A DNA stretch of 64,000 nt, from contig NZ_JPMY01000003.1 in NCBI RefSeq assembly GCF_000761545.1, positions 62,001 to 126,000 on the forward strand. The letters run 5' to 3'. Source of the stretch: Pseudomonas sp. ML96 (GTDB taxonomy: Bacteria > Pseudomonadota > Gammaproteobacteria > Pseudomonadales > Pseudomonadaceae). Positions 37,220 to 48,600 of the stretch are shown one piece after another. Position numbers and translations under genes: made by a program. Under the pieces are notes generated by a model. It was not told where the DNA came from. It was given only the letters and a program-made list of their open reading frames with translations, and did no database searches. The first letter of the stretch is position 1; every line of letters starts with the position of its first letter.

Positions 37220-40200
37220 TCAGCGCGCCAGCAAGCCGGCCAGGTCTGCGAGTACCTGCGGGTGGCGCACGATGCCCTGATGGTCGGTATCCACCAGGCG
37301 ATGAGCCGCCGTCCTGCCCTGCACCTGTTCCAGGCCGGACTCCAGCAAGGCAGCGCGCCCGCCCGGTTGCGCCGCCCACCAGCAATGTGGACGCACCTTG
37401 ACCCTGGGCAGCGCATAGCCGGCGCATAGGCGGCGCATGTGCTGCTCCAGTGCCCAGGCGAACAGCAGTTCCTCCAGGCTCTGGCGGGTCATGCCGTCCA
37501 GCGGCTGGCCAGCGAACCAGCTGCCGCAGGCCTGCGGCCAGTCCAGCGGTTCGAGCTGCAGCAGCTGCTCGAACAGGCCGTCCCAGGCCCTGGCTGGCAG
37601 CCCCGGGGCCAGCAACTGCAGATGCTCGACCAGCTTGGCCCGCGCCTGCGGATGGCGGGCGTCATCGCCTGCAATCTCGATGCCCGGTACGTAGCAGTCG
37701 AGCAGACCGAGGAAGGCCACCTCTTCGCCGCGGGCCTCCAGACGAGCCGCCAGTTCCAGCGCCAGGCTACCGCCCAGCGACCAACCGACCAGCCGATACG
37801 GCCCCTGCGGCTGTTGCTTGAGCAGTGCGGCCAGGTAGGCATCGGCCATATCGCCCAGTGAGGCATCGCGCCAGCTCGGATCAAGGAAGCTGCGGCACTG
37901 CAGGCCGAAGACTTCGCGCACGCCGTCCAGGCGCGCCGCCAGCGGCTGGTAGCCGGTGACCCGGCCGGTCACCGGGTGCGGACAGAACACAGGCGCTGCC
38001 GGCGCATCCTGGCGAGTCAGACGCAGCAGCGGCGACGGCCCCTGCACGGCCTGGCCGCGGGCCAGCTCCAGCAGGCCGAGGAGCTCCCGACGATAGTCCG
38101 CAGCCAGGGCCTCGACGGTCTCGGGGCGATACTGGTTGGCTGCGTACTCCCAGGACAGCTGCAGCTGGCCATCGAACACCTGGCCGTTGACCGCCAGGCG
38201 CGCGGCCAGCGGGTTGCTCGCCGCTACCGCCGCGCCACCGCCGGCGGCCGGGCGGAACCAGTCCGTCGCGGCACCGGCCTGGTACTGGCCGAGGTAGTTG
38301 AAGATCACTTCGGCATCCGGCACCGCGCGCAGCGCCGCCTGTGCCGCGGCCGAGCCCAGCCAGCGCAGCACGCCGTAACCCTGACCGCCATGTTCGACCT
38401 GCTGCAGACGTTGCTGAACCTGTTGCAGCTGCTCGGCTGCCGCGTCGAGCTGCGGCAGCTGCAACGGATACAGGCTGGTGAACCAGCCAACCGTACGCGA
38501 CAGATCCAGCTCGCCGGTCAGCGCCTCGCGGCCATGGCCTTCGAGGTTGACCCGCAGGCCCGGCTGGCCGCTCCAGCGACACAGGGCGCGGGTCAGCGCG
38601 GTAAGCAGCAAGGCGTCGATACGTACGCCCAGCTGCGCCGGCGCTTGCAACAGGCGCTTGGTCTCGCTGCTATCCAGGGCCAGGCTCACTTCGCGCTTGT
38701 CGCCATGAGCAGCGGTGGCGCCATCCAGTTCACGTGGCAAGACCAGCGCCGGGCCGCTCAGGCAGCTGCACCAAGCGTCCAGCTCGATCTGCGCCGCTTC
38801 GCTGTCTGCCCAGCTCTGCAAGGCCTCGCTCCAGCCTTTGTAGGACTGGCTCTTGCCCGGCAGGCGCACGGCCTGGCCGGCCTCCAGCTGGCGATAAGCA
38901 GCGAGAATGTCTTCCAGCAGAATGCGCCAGGACACGCCGTCCACCACCAAGTGGTGTACCGCCAGCAGCAGTCGCTCGGGTTGACCAGCCTGCTTGAGGT
39001 AGAGCGCGCGCAGCAGTGGGCCGTTGGCTAGGTCGAGACTCTGCTGGGCCTGCTGGTAAAGCTGATCAGCCTCGGCATCACTGCCGGCCTCGCGCAGCCA
39101 CAGCAGCGGCTGCTCGGCATCCACATCGGCATAGCGCTGGTGCCAAGCGCCCTGCTCTTGGCTGAAACGAAGGCGCAGGCCGTCGTGATGGGTGACCAGG
39201 GCCTGCAGGGCCTGCTCCAGCAATTGAGGATCGAGCGAGCGCAGCAGCTCCAGGTTCAGCGCCTGGTTCCAGTGCGCCGGGTTGGTCTGGCCCATGGCGA
39301 AGAAATGCGCCTGGATCGGCGTCAGCGGCAACTCGCCGGCTACAGGCTCTTGCACTTCCTCCGCTCCGGCCAGCCGCGCAACCTTGGCTAGTTCGGCCAG
39401 GCGCGGGAACTGGAACAGCTCGCGCGGCGCCAGTTGCAACCCTTGCTGACGGATGCGGCTGACCACCTGCAGCGCGACGATGGAGTCGCCGCCCAGTTCG
39501 AAGAAATGATCCTGGCGCCCTACCCGCACAACGCCCAGCACTTCGGCCCAGATGGTGGCGAGGATGCGCTCGTTGTCGGTTTGCGGTGCCTCGTAGTCCT
39601 GGCTCTGCCAGGTCGGCTCCGGTAGCGCGGTACGATCCAGCTTGCCGGCCGGGGTCAGCGGTAGTTTTTCCAGGGCGATGATCTGCGCCGGAACCATATA
39701 GTCCGGTAGCACCTTGGCCAGATCTGCGCGCAGGGGATTGGCGTCGGTGCTGTCTTTGGCCACAACGTAGCCGACCAACTGCTTGCCGGTCGGCGTCTCG
39801 CGGGCAATCACCGCCGCTTCCTGCACTCCGTTGAGGGCCAGCAACTGGCTCTCTATCTCGCCCAGTTCGATACGGAAACCGCGGATCTTCACCTGATGGT
39901 CGACACGACCGAGATAATCCAGGGTGCCGTCTTCGCGCCAGCGCACCAGGTCGCCAGTGCGGTACATGCGCTCCCCTGCAGTACCGAATGGGTCGGGCAG
40001 GAAGCGTTCGGCAGTCAGTTCCGGGCGTTGGAAGTAGCCACGGGCCAGGCCGACTTCGCCGCCGATATACAGCTCGCCAGCCACACCGATGGGCAGCAGG
40101 TTCAGTTCTGCATCGAGGACATAGAGGCTGCGCGGTCCGACCGGGTTACCGATCGGCGCATAGGCCGCTTCGAAGCTGTCACCGGGGAAGGCTTCCCAGA

Positions 40201-42604
40201 TCAGCGGCGTCACCACCGTCTCGGTCGGGCCATAGCCATTGATGATGCGCTGGGGCTCCAGCACCTTTTGCAGGCGCTCGTAGGTTTCGCGGGTAAAGGC
40301 TTCGCCACCCAGCGTCCAGGAACGGACCGGCAGTTTCAGATTCTGCGACTCGACCCAGTCCAGCAATTGCTGGGCATAGCTGGGTGGCAAGCAGGAAATG
40401 GTCACGCCTTCGTCAGCGATCACCTGGCAGGTTTTCTCGGCGCTCCACAGCTCCTGATCGCGGATGACCAGGCGGCTGCCGAAGGCCAGCGGCACTGTCC
40501 AGCGTTCCAGGGCACCGTCGAAACTGATCGAGGCGAAGTGCAGCTCCACATCGCCGGCCGTCATGCCGTAGCGCTGGCCGATGGTCTGCACATGCATGCT
40601 CAGGCCGAGATGGTTCACCGCCACGCCTTTCGGCTGGCCGGTGGAGCCCGAGGTGTAGATCAGATAGGCCAGATTGAGCGGATGCAGCTGCACCGCCAGA
40701 GCCGAAGTATCGAAGGCGCTCAGATCGAGCTGATCCAGATACAGCGGCTCGACGCCCTCACCCAGCGGCAGACGTTCGGCCAGGTCGGACGAAGTGATCA
40801 GCCATTTAAGCCCCGAGTCCTCGACCATGTAGGCCAGGCGCTCGCGCGGGTAATCCGGATCCAGCGGCACAAAGGCACCGCCGGATTTGAGCACCGCCAG
40901 CATGGCGATAATCATCCCGTTGCCGCGCTCAAGGGATACACCGACGCGGGCTTCCGGGCGTACGCCGCGGGCCAGCAGCAGATGGGCCAGGCGATTGGCG
41001 TGGGCCTCCAGTTCAGAGAACGAAATACGCTCTCCGCCATGCACCAGGGCGATGGCATCCGGACGCTGACGCGCCTGCTCGGCGATCAGCTCGGGCAGCA
41101 GGCACGCAGCATCGAAGCCCTGTCGTGGCGTGTTCCACTCAGCCAGGCGTGCCTGGTCGCCGGCATCCAGCAGTTGCAGACGCACCAGAGGCTGATCCGG
41201 CATGGCGCTGACCTGCTCCAGCAGGCCCAGCAGATGGGCAGTCATCTGCTGCATCTGCGCATTGTCGAGGCGCTCGCGGGCCCAGGTCAGGGTCAGGCGC
41301 AGCTGGCCAGCACTGTCCTCCAGACTGTCCAGAGCCAGGTCGAACAGTGCGTGCGGCACGCCCTGGGCCAGCGGTTCCAGGCGCAGGCCGGGCAGCTGCA
41401 GGGCGCCGAGGTCGCGTTTCTGGTGGTTGAACAGCACCTGGAACAGCGGTGTCTGGCCCAGGCTGCGCTCGGGCGCCAGGGCTTCCACCAGCTGGTCGAA
41501 TGGCAGATCCTGCTGATCCTGGGCATCCAGGGCGTGGCGGCGCACCTCGGCGAGCAGCTGGCGGAAGCTCATACCGGCGTCGAACTCGGCGCGCAGCACC
41601 TGGGTGTTGACGAAGAAGCCCACCAGCGGCGCCGTCTCGGCGCGTTGGCGGTTGGCCACCGGCACGCCGACACGGATATCGCGCTGGTTGCTGTAACGGG
41701 CCAGCAGCAGCTGGAAGGCTGCCAGCAGCAGCATGAACAGGGTCGCGCCCTCGCCCTGGGCCAGTTGGCGCAGGCGCTCGGCCAGAGCCGGCGGCACTTC
41801 GATGGCTTGGCGCTCGGCATGCCGCTGGCCGGTGGCATCCAGCTTGTAGGGCAAGGCCAGCACTGGCTGCTCGCTGCCCAGGCGCTCGCGCCAGTAGCCG
41901 AGCTGGCGCTGGCGCTCGCCGGCCTCCAGCCAGGCGCGCTGCCATTGGGCATAGTCGGCGTACTGGATCGGCAGCTCGGCCAGCTGCGGCGCCTGCCCCA
42001 GGCGCAGCGCGGCATAGGCACGGCCCAGTTCCTCGGCAAACACACCAATCGACCAGCCGTCGGAGACGATATGGTGGCAGACGACCTGCAGGCGCCAGCG
42101 CTGCTCGTCCAGGCGCAGCAGCTGCACGCGCAGCAGCGGCCCCAAGGCGAGGTCGAAGGCGCGCGCCGCATGGGTATCGGCCAGAACCTGTACCTGCTCC
42201 GGCTCGCCGCGCAGATCACGCTCCTCCAAGGCCAGCGGGCCCGGCGGATCGATGCGCTGGCATAGCTGGCCAGCATGTTCGTAGAAACGCGTGCGCAGCG
42301 CCTCGTGGCGCTCGACTATCAGCTCCAGGGCGGCCAGCAGCGCGCCGCGATCCAGCTCACCCTCCAGGGCGAAGGCGCCGACCATATGGTAGGCGCTGCT
42401 GTCCGGCTCCATCTGCGCCACCAGCCACAGGCGCTGCTGGGCATGCGAGGCGCTCAGGTGCTCGCCGCGCGGCGCCGGTACCAGCGGCAGGCGGTCGAAG
42501 CGGATGCCCTTGCCGGCCAGCAGTTCGAGAAAACGCTTTTGCTCGGGGGCGCCGAGGGCGAGGAAACGGCGCGCCAGGGCGGCCTTGTCGATGGGCGCGG
42601 TCAC
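37220..42604 (-). CDS. NRPS, terminal module C-A-T-E-TE (siderophore module 4)
   Basis: A 1794-residue nonribosomal peptide synthetase. C domain: HHIVSDGWS at about 177. A domain (about 490-1000): LIYTSGSTGQPKG; binding-pocket residues read by motif alignment D-G-E-C-T-G-G-V-T-K, an acidic pocket fitting an ornithine-type substrate. T domain: FFELGGDSIVAL at about 1037. E domain: HHLVVDGVSWR at about 1217, TVGWFTSLYP and FNYLGQY, so the residue is made D. TE: VGWSLGGSLALE at about 1606, releasing the product. The start is GTG, overlapping the stop of the three-module NRPS as GTGA, so the two synthetases are translated in a coupled way and act in gene order. Confidence 0.95.
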   Translation of the reverse strand: MTAPIDKAALARRFLALGAPEQKRFLELLAGKGIRFDRLPLVPAPRGEHLSASHAQQRLWLVAQMEPDSSAYHMVGAFALEGELDRGALLAALELIVERHEALRTRFYEHAGQLCQRIDPPGPLALEERDLRGEPEQVQVLADTHAARAFDLALGPLLRVQLLRLDEQRWRLQVVCHHIVSDGWSIGVFAEELGRAYAALRLGQAPQLAELPIQYADYAQWQRAWLEAGERQRQLGYWRERLGSEQPVLALPYKLDATGQRHAERQAIEVPPALAERLRQLAQGEGATLFMLLLAAFQLLLARYSNQRDIRVGVPVANRQRAETAPLVGFFVNTQVLRAEFDAGMSFRQLLAEVRRHALDAQDQQDLPFDQLVEALAPERSLGQTPLFQVLFNHQKRDLGALQLPGLRLEPLAQGVPHALFDLALDSLEDSAGQLRLTLTWARERLDNAQMQQMTAHLLGLLEQVSAMPDQPLVRLQLLDAGDQARLAEWNTPRQGFDAACLLPELIAEQARQRPDAIALVHGGERISFSELEAHANRLAHLLLARGVRPEARVGVSLERGNGMIIAMLAVLKSGGAFVPLDPDYPRERLAYMVEDSGLKWLITSSDLAERLPLGEGVEPLYLDQLDLSAFDTSALAVQLHPLNLAYLIYTSGSTGQPKGVAVNHLGLSMHVQTIGQRYGMTAGDVELHFASISFDGALERWTVPLAFGSRLVIRDQELWSAEKTCQVIADEGVTISCLPPSYAQQLLDWVESQNLKLPVRSWTLGGEAFTRETYERLQKVLEPQRIINGYGPTETVVTPLIWEAFPGDSFEAAYAPIGNPVGPRSLYVLDAELNLLPIGVAGELYIGGEVGLARGYFQRPELTAERFLPDPFGTAGERMYRTGDLVRWREDGTLDYLGRVDHQVKIRGFRIELGEIESQLLALNGVQEAAVIARETPTGKQLVGYVVAKDSTDANPLRADLAKVLPDYMVPAQIIALEKLPLTPAGKLDRTALPEPTWQSQDYEAPQTDNERILATIWAEVLGVVRVGRQDHFFELGGDSIVALQVVSRIRQQGLQLAPRELFQFPRLAELAKVARLAGAEEVQEPVAGELPLTPIQAHFFAMGQTNPAHWNQALNLELLRSLDPQLLEQALQALVTHHDGLRLRFSQEQGAWHQRYADVDAEQPLLWLREAGSDAEADQLYQQAQQSLDLANGPLLRALYLKQAGQPERLLLAVHHLVVDGVSWRILLEDILAAYRQLEAGQAVRLPGKSQSYKGWSEALQSWADSEAAQIELDAWCSCLSGPALVLPRELDGATAAHGDKREVSLALDSSETKRLLQAPAQLGVRIDALLLTALTRALCRWSGQPGLRVNLEGHGREALTGELDLSRTVGWFTSLYPLQLPQLDAAAEQLQQVQQRLQQVEHGGQGYGVLRWLGSAAAQAALRAVPDAEVIFNYLGQYQAGAATDWFRPAAGGGAAVAASNPLAARLAVNGQVFDGQLQLSWEYAANQYRPETVEALAADYRRELLGLLELARGQAVQGPSPLLRLTRQDAPAAPVFCPHPVTGRVTGYQPLAARLDGVREVFGLQCRSFLDPSWRDASLGDMADAYLAALLKQQPQGPYRLVGWSLGGSLALELAARLEARGEEVAFLGLLDCYVPGIEIAGDDARHPQARAKLVEHLQLLAPGLPARAWDGLFEQLLQLEPLDWPQACGSWFAGQPLDGMTRQSLEELLFAWALEQHMRRLCAGYALPRVKVRPHCWWAAQPGGRAALLESGLEQVQGRTAAHRLVDTDHQGIVRHPQVLADLAGLLAR
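39440..41145 (-). repeat. A-T domain repeat, copy 3 (module 4)
   Basis: About 1.7 kb encoding an adenylation-thiolation block that is nearly identical in protein sequence to two blocks in the neighbouring NRPS (45920-47625 and 50335-52025). The central substrate-pocket part is identical apart from one residue (VLEPQR versus VLQPQR). Confidence 0.85.
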
Positions 42605-45600
42605 AGGGCCTCCAGTTCGTCGAGCAGCGCGGCCATGTCGCGCAGGTCTTGGTCTTCTTCCTCGGCGGCGGCCGGGGCCTGGCCGTCGAGGGTGGCGGCC
42701 AGGGCCGCCAGGTTTTCCGCTTCGAAGAAGGCGCGCAGCGGCAACTCCAGGCCCAGGCGCTGGCGCAACAACGCCACGGCCTGGGTAGCCAGCAGCGAGT
42801 GGCCGCCGAGCTCGAAGAAGTTGTCGTCGAGGCCGACCTGCTGCACTTCCAGCACTTCCTGCCAGATGCTCGCCAGGGCGATCTCCCGCTCACCTTGCGG
42901 CGCGCGGTAGCTGCGGGCCTGCCACACCGGCTCAGGCAGCGCGCGACGCTCCAGCTTGCCGTTGGGCGACAGTGGCATGCGATCGAGGCGCATCAGAATC
43001 GACGGCACCATATGCTCGGGCAGCTCGACCTTCAGCGCGGCCTTGATCCCGGCTAGCCAGGAGGCTTCGTCGGCCGGTAGCGGCTCGGCCACCACATAGC
43101 CGACCAGCTGTTTGCCGATCTGGCTGTCGCGGGCCACCACCACGGCCTCGGCGACGCCCGGCTGGGCACCGAGCTGGGCCTCGATCTCGCCCAGTTCGAC
43201 GCGGAAGCCGCGGATCTTCACCTGATGGTCGATGCGCCCCAGGTAGTCGATGGCGCCGTCGGCACGCCAGCGCACCAGGTCGCCGGTGCGGTACATGCGT
43301 CCGCCCTCGGTGCTGAACGGATCGGGCAGGAAGCGCTCGGCGGTCAGCTCGGGGCGGCGATGGTAGCCGCGCGCCAGGCCGATGCCGGCGATATACAGCT
43401 CGCCAGGCACGCCTTGCGGTACCGGGTTGAGCTGGGCATCGAGGATATGCAGGCGCAGGTTGGCGATCGGTCGGCCGATCGGCACGGCATGGCGGCCCTC
43501 CTCCAGGCACGTCCAGTGGCTGACGTCGATGGCCGCCTCGGTCGGGCCGTACAGGTTGTACAGGCCGGCACCCGGCAGGCGCTGGAAAGTACGCACCTGC
43601 AGCTCGGCCGGCAGCGCTTCACCACTGCAGATAACGCGGGTCAGGCTTTGGCACTGCTCCACATCCGGATGCAGCAGGAAGGCCTGCAGCATGGACGGCA
43701 CGAAGTGCAGCGTGCTGACCTTGTGGCGCTGAATCAGCTCCACCAGTTTCTGCGGATCGCGGTGATCGCCGGGAGCAGCCACGGCCAGGCAGGCGCCGGT
43801 AATCAGCGGCCAGAAGAACTCCCATACCGAGACGTCGAAGCTGAACGGGGTCTTCTGCAGCACCACGTCGCCGGCACCCAGCTGGTAGGCCTCCTGCATC
43901 CACAGGATGCGATTGGCCAGGGCCTCGTGGCTGTTGCCAGCGCCCTTGGGTTTGCCGGTGGAGCCGGAGGTGTAGATCAGGTAGGCCAGGTCGTTGCCCT
44001 GCAGGGTAACGACCGGCGGTGTGGTGCTCTCGGCGGAACAGTCCTCGCGATCCAGGCTCAGCGCCTGCAGCCCGGCTGGCAACGGCAGGCGCTCCAGCAG
44101 CGCGCTGTGCGACAGCAGCAGGTCGACGCCGGAATCCTCCAGCAGGTAGGCCAGGCGCTCCAGCGGGTATTCCGGATCGAGCGGCACATAGGCACCGCCG
44201 GCGCGGACGATGGCGTGCAGGCCGATCACCAGTTCCAGCGAGCGCTCCAGGCTGATGCCGACCAGGCTGCCACGGTTCACCCCGAGGCCGCGCAGGCGGT
44301 TGGCCAGTTGGTTGATGCGCTGCTCCAGTTCGGCGTAGTTCAGCGTCTGCTCGCCAAATGCCAGGGCTGGCGCCTGCGGCGCGCGCGCCGCCTGCTGACT
44401 GATGCACTCGCTGAGGTTGACCAGCGGGCCGTAGTCCTTGGCTGTGGCGTTCCAGCCGGCGAGCTGGGCCTGCTCGTCTTCTTCCAGCAATGGCAGCAGG
44501 CCGATGGGCTGCGTGGGATCGGCGCAGATGCCATCCAGCAGACGCACGAAGTGCCGCGCCAGGCGGGCGATGGTGCGCGCCTCGAACAGCTCGGCGGCGT
44601 AGCTGACGAAACCGCTGAGGCTACCGTCGGCGGCTTCTTCGGTATCCAGCGCCAGGTCGAACTGGGCGCCGGCGGCGCCCGGGTCGTGCGGTTGTACGCG
44701 CAGGCCCGGCAGGCTGCCGAGGGCGCTGAAATCCACCTGCTGGTGGTTGAACGCCACCTGGAACAGCGGGTGATGACTCAGGCTGCGGCTCGGCTGCAGC
44801 GCTTCCACCAGTTGGTCGAACGGCAGCTCTTGATTAGCCAGAGCATCGCGGCTGGCTGCAGCCAGTTCGCCGAGCAGCTGGCGGAACGGTTTGAGCCCGC
44901 TCGGCTCGCCGCGCAGCACCAGGGTGTTGATAAAGCAGCCGAGCACACCATCCATTTCCGCCAGGCTACGACCGGCTACCGGTACGCCGACGCGGATATC
45001 CTCCTGGCCACTGTAGCGGTGCAGCAGGCTCTGCCAGGCGCTCAGCAGCAGGCTGAACAGCGTGCTGCCTTCACGTTGGGCCAGGGCGCGCAGTTGCGCG
45101 GTGAGAGCGTCGCTCAGCTCGAAACGCCAGCGCATGCCCTGGCGTGCACCATGGGCCGGGCGCGGATGGTCGGTGGGCAGCTCCAGCAGCGGCTGGTGTT
45201 CGCCCAGGCGCGCCTTCCAGTAATCCAGCTGGCGCGTGGCTTCGCTGGACTTCAGCCAGTCGCACTGCCACTGGGCGTAGTCGGCGTATTGCAGCGGCAA
45301 GGCGGTGAACTGCGCCGTATGGCCCTCGGCGAAGGCTGCATAGGCGGCGGAGAACTCGCCGATAAAGCGCTGCATCGACCAGCCATCGGAGACGATGTGG
45401 TGCTGGATCAGCAGCAGGCGATATTCCTGGTCGCCCAAACGCAGCACGGCAATCCGTAACAACGGTTCGCTAGCCAGGTTGAACGGCCGCTTGAGCAGCT
45501 TCTGTGCGTAATCGCGGGCCTCGGCTTCACGTTCGTTGGCAGCCAGCTCACGCAGGTCGAGCCAGTCGATACGCTGACCCTGGGCCGGCAGGATGCGCTG

Positions 45601-48600
45601 GCGTGCTTCGCCGTTGACCTCGACAAAACGGGTACGCAGCGCCTCGTGGCGTGCTTCCAACTGGTCGAAGGCGGCCTGCAACGCCTGGCGATCCAAACGG
45701 CCCTGCAGGTCGAGGCCAGCCGGCATATGGTAGGAGCCGTTGCTCGGATCCAGGCGATTGAGGAACCACAGGCGCTGCTGGGCATGCGACAGCGGCAGGT
45801 CGACACCTCGCGGCAAGGCACGCAGCACCGGCGCATCGGCTGCTTTGCGCTGCAGGGCGACGGCGCAATCGGCCAGGCGGCTCTGCTCGAACAGCGCCTT
45901 GAGCGGCAGCTGCAGGCCCTGCTGGCGGATGCGGCTGACCACCTTGAGTGCGACGATGGAGTCGCCGCCCAGTTCGAAGAAATGATCCTGGCGCCCTACC
46001 CGCTCGACACCCAGTACCTCGGCCCAGATCGCGGCGAGGATGCGTTCGTTATCAGTCTGTGGCGCCTCGTAGGACTGGCTCTGCCAGATCGGTTCCGGCA
46101 GCGCGGCGCGATCCAGTTTGCCGGCCGGGGTCAGTGGCAGTTTTTCCAGAGCGATGATCTGCGCGGGGACCATATAGTCCGGCAGCACCTTGGCCAGCTC
46201 GATGCGCAGGGTATTGGCATCGATGTTGTCACACGCGACCACATAGCCCACCAGCTGCTTGCCGCTCGGCGTCTCGCGGGCGATCACCGACGCTTCCTGC
46301 ACGCCATCTAGGGCCAGCAACTGGCTTTCAATCTCGCCCAGTTCGATACGGAAACCGCGGATCTTCACCTGATGGTCGACGCGACCGAGGTAATCCAGGG
46401 TGCCGTCTTCGCGCCAGCGCACCAGGTCGCCGGTGCGGTACATGCGCTCGCCGGCAGCACCGAACGGATCGGGCAGGAAGCGCTCAGCCGTCAGTTCCGG
46501 GCGCTGGAAGTAACCGCGGGCCAGACCGACTTCACCGCCGATATACAGCTCGCCAGCCACGCCGATGGGCAGCAGGTTGAGTTCGGCATCCAGCACATAC
46601 AGGCTGCGCGGGCCGACCGGGTTACCGATCGGCGCGTATGCGGCTTCGAAGCTATCGCCGGGGAAGGCTTCCCAAATCAGCGGCGTCACCACCGTCTCGG
46701 TCGGACCGTAGCCGTTGATGATGCGCTGGGGCTGCAGCACCTTCTGCAGTCGCTCATAGGTCTCGCGGGTAAAGGCTTCGCCACCCAGAGTCCAGGAACG
46801 CACCGGCAGTTTCAGGTTCTGTGATTCGACCCAATCCAGCAGCTGCTGGGCATAGCTGGGCGGCAAGCAGGAAATGGTCACGCCTTCGTCGGCGATTACC
46901 TGGCAGGTCTTCTCCGCGCTCCACAGTTCCTGGTCGCGAATCACCAGGCGGCTGCCGAAGGCCAGCGGCACGGTCCAGCGCTCCAGGGCGCCATCGAAGC
47001 TGATCGATGCGAAATGCAGCTCTACATCGTCCGGAGTCATGCCGTAGCGCTGGCCGATGGTTTGCACATGCATGCTCAGGCCGAGGTGATTCACCGCCAC
47101 GCCCTTGGGCTGGCCGGTAGAACCGGAGGTGTAGATCAGGTAGGCCAGATTGAGCGGATGCAGCTGTACCGCAGGCACTGACGAATCAAAGGCGGACAGA
47201 TCGAGCTGATCCAGATACAGCGGCTCGACGCCCTCGCCCAGCGGCAGGCGCTCGGCCAGATTGGAGCTGGTCAGCAGCCACTGCAGGCCCGAGTCCTCGA
47301 TCATGTAGGACAGGCGCTCACGCGGGTAATCCGGGTCGAGTGGGACAAAGGCACCGCCGGATTTGAGCACCGCCAGCATGGCGATAATCATCCCGTTGCC
47401 GCGCTCCAGCGAGACGCCGACACGGGACTCCGGGCGCACACCCTGGGCGACCAGCAGCTGGGCCAGGCGATTGGCGCGGACCTCCAGCTCGGCGAAGGCT
47501 ATCCGTTCAGCACCATGCACCAGGGCGATGGCCTCGGGGCGCAGACGCGCCTGCTCGGCGATCAGCCCGGGCAGCAGGCGTGCAACATCGAAAGCCTGGC
47601 GTGGCTTGTTCCATTCGCTCAGCAGGAACTGCTCGGTTCTGCTGACCAGCTCCAGGCTGCCCAGCGGCTGGGCCGGGTCGCTGCATACCAGCTGCAGGGC
47701 CTGGCGCAGCAGCGCCTCGACCTGGGCGATGCCATCGGCGTCGAAGTGCGCGCGGTCGTAGGCCAGCAGCAGCTCCAGGCGGCTGCCCGGCAGCACGGCC
47801 AGGGTCATCGGGTAGTGAGTGAACTCGTGGCTCTGCGGCAGGCCCAGGCTCAGCTCGCCGCGCTCGGCCTGCTTGAGGGCATCGCCCAGCGGGTAATTCT
47901 CGAATACCAGCAGGCTGTCGAACAGCGCCTCGCCGGCACTGCCGACCCAGCGCTGGATATCGTGCAGCGGGCTGTGCTCATGCTCGCGCAGCTGCAGGTT
48001 CTGCACCTGCAGCTCGGCCAGCCAGTCGCCCAATGGCTGCTCGGCCGGCAGCTGGATCGCCACCGGCAAGCTGTTGATAAACAGGCCGAGCATCTGCTCG
48101 CTGCCGGCCAGTTCGGTCGGGCGACCGGCCACGGTGGCGCCGAAGCACAGGCTGCGCTTGCAGGTCAGACGCGCCAGCAGCAAGCCCCAGGCGGCTTGCA
48201 CCAGGGTGTTGAGGGTCAGGCCGTGACGCTGGGCGAAGCCGCGAATCTGTTGTTCGGTAGTAGCGTCCAGCGGCAGCGGATGACGGGCATGGCCCTGCTC
48301 CGGTGCGCGGCATGGCAGGCAGCCGGCGATGCGGGTGACGCCATCCAGCGGGGCCAGCTGTTCGCGCCAGAAGGCCTGTTCGGCCTCGGCATCCTGGCCG
48401 TCGAGCCAGCTGATGTAATCACGGAACTGGCTGCTCGGCGCCGGCAGGCGGTCACCGTGGTACAGGGCGAGCACTTCGGCGAACAGCAGGCCGTTGCTCC
48501 AGCCGTCCAGCAGTAGGTGGTGCAGGGTCCAGGCAAGCACGAAGTCGCCGGTGCCGCGCTGGATCAGCGCCAGGCGCAGCAGCGGTGCCTGGTCGAGGGC